From positions 103,851,001-103,915,000 of the forward strand of contig CM075651.1 of the NCBI GenBank assembly GCA_037953625.1: a stretch of 64,000 bases of DNA, given 5' to 3'. The notes under the pieces were generated by a model that was not told where the DNA came from, ran no database searches, and saw only the letters and a list, made by a program, of their open reading frames with translations. The DNA is from Crotalaria pallida (taxonomy: Eukaryota; Streptophyta; Magnoliopsida; Fabales; Fabaceae). Position 1 is the first letter of the stretch; the number at the start of each line of letters is the position of its first letter. The position numbers were made by a program, and so were the translations under genes. Shown in pieces: positions 59,875 through 64,000 of this stretch.

Positions 59875-60855
59875 ATGGTTAAGAAAGTATTCTAAAGGCT
59901 TAGAATGTTCTAGGAATGTGTATTTGTACTTATAATAACCATTTGTACTTATAATAACCATTAGAATGATGCTAAACATTGCATGGTACCCCAAGGGACG
60001 TAGAGGGTGTAGCATGAGTCCTTGGAGATTTTAACAAGTGTAGAATGGTTAAGAGAGTATTCTAAAGGCTTAGAATGGTCTAGGAATGTGTATTAGGACT
60101 TATAAGAACCATTAGAAAGATCCTAAACAATGCTTGAGTCCCCAAGGGACGTAGAGGGTCTAGCATGAGTCCTTGGAGGTTCTAACAAGTGTAGAATGGT
60201 TAAGAGAGTATTCTAAAGGCTTAAAATGGTCTAGGAATGTGTATTAGGACCTATAAGAACAATTAGAAAGATCGTAAACAATGCTTGAGTCCCCAAGGGA
60301 CGTAGAGGGTGTAGCATGAGTCTTTGGAGGTTCTAACAAGTGTAGAATGGTTAAGAAAGTATTCTAAAGGCTTAGAATGTTCTAGGAATGTGTATTTGTA
60401 CTTATAATAACCATTAGAATGATCCTAAACATTGCATGGTACCCCAAGGGACGTAGAGGGTGTAGCATGAGTCCTTGGAGATTCTAACAAGTGTAGAATG
60501 GTTAAGAGAGTATTCTAAAGGCTTAGAATGGTCTAGGAATGTGTATTAGGACTTATGAGAACCATTAGAATGATCCTAAACAATGCTTGAGTCCCCAAGG
60601 GATGTAGAGGGTCTAGCATGAGTCCTTGGAGGTTCTAACATGTGTAGAATGGTTAAGAGAGTATTCTAAAGGCTTTGAATGGTCTAGGAATGTGTATTAG
60701 GACTTATAAAAACCATTAGAATGATCCTAAACAATGCTTGAGTCCCCAAGGGACGTAGAGGGTCAAGCATGAGTCCTTGGAGGTTCTAACAAGTGTAGAA
60801 TGGTTAAGAGAGTATTCTAAAGGCTTAGAATGGTCTAGGAATGTGTATTAGGACT
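59875..60855 (+). repeat. 13,625-bp spaced repeat, copy 2
   Basis: The same marks are at 59923 and 60,270 and onward. Several single-base differences are present (for example CATGTGTAG near 60,649 and GGCTTTGAATGG). Confidence 0.75.
59923..59960 (+). repeat. 19-bp duplication, GATGCTAAAC lineage
   Basis: The only one after domain 7. The upstream segment with GTCCGTGG, GTTAAGATAG and AAAGGTGTAG matches that before 33974 (25,949 bp away), and the downstream segment matches 46.3 kb. Confidence 0.92.
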
Positions 60856-60990
60856 TATAAGAACCATTAGAAAGATCCTAAACAATGCTTGAGTCCCCAA
60901 GGGACGTAGAGGGTCTAGCATGAGTCCTTGGAGGTTCTAACAAGTGTAGAATGGTTAAGAGAGTATTCTAAAGGCTTAGAATGGTCTAGG

Positions 60991-61594
60991 AATGTGTATT
61001 AGGACCAATAAGAACAATTAGAAAGATCCTAAACAATGCTTGAGTCCCCAAGGGACGTAGAGGGTGTAGCATGAGTCCTTGGAGGTTCTAACAAGTGTAG
61101 AATGGTTAAGAAAGTATTCTAAAGGCTTAGAATGTTTTAGGTAAGTGTATTTGTACTTATAATAACCATTAAAATGATCCTAAACATTGCATGGTACCCC
61201 AAGGGACGTAGAGGGTGTAGCATGAGTCCTTGGAGATTCTAACAAGTGTAGAATGGTTAAGAGAGTATTCTAAAGGCTTAGAATGGTCTAGGAATGTGTA
61301 TTAGGACCAATAAGAACAATTAGAAAGATCCTAAACAATGCTTGAGTCCCCAAGGGACGTAGAGGGTGTAGCATGAGTCCTTGGAGGTTCTAACAAGTGT
61401 AGAATGGTTAAGAAAGTATTCTAAAGGCTTAGAATGTTTTAGGTAAGTGTATTTGTACTTATAATAACCATTAAAATGATCCTAAACATTGCATGGTACC
61501 CCAAGGGACGTAGAGGGTGTAGCATGAGTCCTTGGAGATTCTAACAAGTGTAGAATGGTTAAGAGAGTATTCTAAAGGCTTAGAATGGTCTAGG
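60991..61594 (+). repeat. 302-bp dimer duplicated in tandem
   Basis: The rare GTTTTAGGTAAGTG (GTAAGTG at 61,141 and 61,443) and GGACCAATAAG repeat exactly 302 bp apart. Confidence 0.86.
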
Positions 61595-64000
61595 AATGTG
61601 TATTAGGACTTATAAGAACCATTAGAATGATCCTAAACAATGCTTGAGTCCCCAAGGGATGTAGAGGGTCTAGCATGAGTCCTTGGAGGTTCTAACAAGT
61701 GTAGAATGGTTAAGAGAGTATTCTAAAGGCTTAGAATGGTCTAGGAATGTGTATTAGGACTTATAAGAAACATTAGAATGATCCTAAACAATGCTTGAGT
61801 CCCCAAGGGACGTAGAGGGTCAAGCATGAGTCCTTGGAGGTTCTAACAAGTGTAGAATGGTTAAGAGAGTATTCTAAAGGCTTAGAATGGTCTAGGAATG
61901 TGTATTAGGACCTATAAGAACAATTAGAAAGATCCTAAACAATGCTTGAGTCCCCAAGGGACGTAGAGGGTGTAGCATGAGTCCTTGGAGGTTCTAACAA
62001 GTGTAGAATGGTTAAGAAAGTATTCTAAAGGCTTAGAATGTTCTAGGAATGTGTATTTGTACTTATAATAACCATTAGAATGATCCTAAACATTGCATGG
62101 TACCCCAAGGGACGTAGAGGGTGTAGCATGAGTCCTTGGAGATTCTAACAAGTGTAGAATGGTTAAGAGAGTATTCTAAAGGCTTAGAATGGTCTAGGAA
62201 TGTGTATTACGACTTATAATAACCATTAGAATGATCCTAAACATTGCGTGGTACCCCAAGGGACGTAGAGGGTGTAGCATGAGTCCTTGGAGGTTCTAAC
62301 AAGTGTAGAATGGTTACGAAAGTATTCTAAAGGCTTAGAATGTTCTAGGAAAGTGTATTTGTACTTATAATAACCATTAAAATGATCCTAAACATTGCAT
62401 GGTACCCCAAGGGACGTAGAGGGTGTAGCATGAGTCCTTGGAGGTTCTAACAAGTGTAGAATGGTTAAGACAGTATTCTAAAGGCTTAGAATGGTCTAGG
62501 AATGTGTATTAGGACTTATAAGAACCATTAGAATGATCCTAAACAATGCTTGAGTCCCCAAGGGACGTAGAGGGTCTAGCATGAGTCCTTGGAGGTTCTA
62601 ACAAGTGTAGAATGGTTAAGAGAGTATTCTAAAGTCTTAGAATGATCTAGGAATGTGTATTAGGACCTATAAGAACAATTAGAAAGATCCTAAACAATGC
62701 TTGAGTCCCCATGGGACGTAGAGGGTGTAGCATGAGTCCTTGGAGGTTCTAAAAAGTGTAGAATGGTTAAGAAAGTATTCTAAAGGCTTAGAATGTTCTA
62801 GGAATGTGTATTTGTACTTATAATAACCATTAGAATGATCCTAAACATTGCATGGTACCCCAAGGGACGTAGAGGATGTAGCATGAGTCCTTGGAGATTC
62901 TAACAAGTGTAGAATGGTTAAGAGAGTATTCTAAAGGCTTAGAATGGTCTAGGAATGTGTATTAGGACTTATAAGAACCATTAGAAAGATCCTAAACAAT
63001 GCTTGAGTCCCCAAGGGACGTAGAGGGTCTAGCATGAGTCCTTGGAGGTTCTAACAAGTGTAGAATGGTTAAGAGAGTATTCTAAAGGCTTATAATGGTC
63101 TAGGAATGTGTATTAGGACTTATAATAACCATTAGAATGATCCTAAACATTGCATGGTACCCCAAGGGACGTAGAGGGTGTAGCATGAGTCCTTGGAGGT
63201 TCTAACAAGTGTAGAATGGTTAAGAGAGTATTCTAAAGGCCTAGAATGGTCTAGGAATGTGTATTAGGACTTATAAGAACCATTAGAATGATCATAAACA
63301 ATGCTTGAGTCCCCAAGGGACGTAGAGGGTGTAGCATGAGTCCTTGGAGGTTCTAACAAGTGTAGAATGGTTAAGAGAGTATTCTAAAGGCTTAGAATGG
63401 TCTAGGAATGTGTATTAGGACTTATAAGAACCATTAGAATGATCCTAAACAATGCTTGAGTCCCCAAGGGACGTAGAGGGTCTAGCATGAGTCCTTGGAG
63501 GTTCTAACAAGTGTAGAATGGTTAAGAGGGTATTCTAAAGGCTTAGAATGGTCTAGGAATGTGTATTAGGACCAATAAGAACAATTAGAAAGATCCTAAA
63601 CAATGCTTGAGTCCCCAAGGGAGGTAGAGGGTGTAGCATGAGTCCTTGGAGGTTCTAACAAGTGTAGAATGGTTAAGAAAGTATTCTAAAGGCTTAGAAT
63701 GTTCTAGGAAAGTGTATTTGTACTTATAATAACCATTAAAATGATCCTAAACATTGCATGGTACCCCAAGGGACGTAGAGGGTGTAGCATGAGTCCTTGG
63801 GGATTCTAACAAGTGTAGAATGGTTAAGAGAGTATTCTAAAGGCTTAGAATGGTCTAGGAATGTGTATTAGGACTTATAAGAACCATTAGAATGATCCTA
63901 AACAATGCTTGAGTCCCCAAGGGACGTAGAGGGTCTAGCATGAGTCCTTGGAGGTTCTAACAAGTGTAGAATGGTTAAGAGAGTATTCTAAAGGCTTAGA

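Larger units (their letters stand above)
1..64000 (+). repeat. 151-bp satellite array filling the window
   Basis: AATGTGTAT recurs with a step of 151 bp from base 1 (starts at 1, 152, 303, 454, 605, 756) to a last start at 63,860. No unit is inverted and no non-satellite base interrupts the array. My hand count gives 420 complete monomers plus one lacking its last 10 bases. The indels (31 x +19, 2 x -59, one +2, one -4, 30 x -1) sum exactly to the distance between first and last start. Known families with this layout are centromeric, pericentromeric or subtelomeric satellites of eukaryotes. The location and species are inference, and I do not recognise the family. Plant origin is plausible but unproven. 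Confidence 0.98.
59764..64000 (+). repeat. Domain 8: return to domain 6-type units
   Basis: Has one 19-bp duplication (59923) followed by GATGCTAAAC, as in domain 6, and GGACCAATAAGAACAA and GGTAAGTG marks. None of the domain 7 one-base deletions is present. It runs past the window end. Confidence 0.75.

Noticed and set aside
2161..60015. Repeated open frames of about 74 codons on the minus strand (for example 2161-2385, 14201-14425, 47544-47768)
   Set aside because: All except 51471-51707 span a 19-bp duplication, which shifts the frame (151 = 3 x 50 + 1, 170 = 3 x 56 + 2) and merely skips stops. They are copies of satellite sequence in one frame with no domain, codon bias or promoter, so no gene is called.
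1..64000. CRISPR array
   Set aside because: The units are contiguous 151-bp satellite monomers with no alternation of short repeats and unique spacers, and no cas genes.
1..64000. CENP-B box
   Set aside because: I looked for a TTCG followed by CGGGA-type motif in the three monomer types and found none. The only regular CpG is in GGGACGTAG.
1..64000. Transposon, LTR or other mobile element insertion
   Set aside because: No break in the monomer register beyond the listed small indels, no terminal inverted repeats, no target-site duplications and no coding remnants.
1..64000. Inverted satellite blocks
   Set aside because: All monomer starts were read as AATGTGTA or close variants (such as AAAGTGTA) on the plus strand; no reverse-complement block was seen.
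1..64000. Promoter, tRNA or polyadenylation signals suggested by TTATAA, TATTCT or similar strings
   Set aside because: These short AT-rich strings are fixed parts of the monomer and repeat hundreds of times. There is no independent support for function.

Overview
The whole 64 kb is one uninterrupted satellite DNA array. I see no gene, RNA gene, transposon, CRISPR array or unique sequence anywhere in it. The repeat unit (monomer) is 151 bp, about 40% G+C, and every copy runs in the same head-to-tail direction. Starting a monomer at base 1 (AATGTGTATT), the last start is at 63,860, so the window holds 420 complete units and a 421st that lacks only its last 10 bases. Counting by eye, the length is accounted for exactly: 420 x 151, plus 31 duplications of 19 bp, minus two 59-bp deletions, plus one compound junction (+2), minus one 4-bp deletion, minus 30 single-base deletions.

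This is the genome of a eukaryote, and the region is a centromeric, pericentromeric or subtelomeric heterochromatin array. A nucleosome-sized AT-leaning monomer, kilobase-scale higher-order repeats (HORs), strict head-to-tail order and one decaying CpG per monomer all fit that. A plant is a reasonable guess from monomer size and CpG decay, but I do not recognise the satellite family and cannot name a species. Centromere identity is not shown by sequence alone.

There are three main monomer types. Type A carries TTAGGACTTATAAGAACC, AATGCTTGAGTCC and GGGTCTAGC. Type B carries TTTGTACTTATAATAACC, TTGCATGGTACC (a KpnI site) and GGGTGTAGC. Type C carries TTAGGACCTATAAGAACAA, AAAGATCC and AATGCTTGAG. 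Mosaics between types are common. The 19-bp duplication (TTTGTACTTATAATAACCA twice) makes a 170-bp form of type B.

Eight domains can be separated by private variants and by HOR period; borders are approximate. 1-7.2 kb: 7-mer HOR of 1,076 bp nested in 2,152/2,605 and 4,757 bp. 7.2-14.0 kb: irregular, with a 3,189-bp repeat. 14.0-30.3 kb: 21-mer HOR of 3,227 bp and a 5,680-bp segmental duplication. 30.3-37.5 kb: broken domain with 59-bp deletions and 623/1,451-bp repeats. 37.5-41.3 kb: 8-mer HOR of 1,208 bp. 41.3-49.5 kb: 604-bp and 1,378-bp HORs. 49.5-59.8 kb: a domain of 150/151-bp dimers and 1,959/3,014-bp HORs, marked by a private one-base deletion. 59.8-64 kb: a return to the 41-49 kb type. 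The interest lies in how these layers record unequal exchange, conversion and local amplification. I found no new protein or RNA system here.
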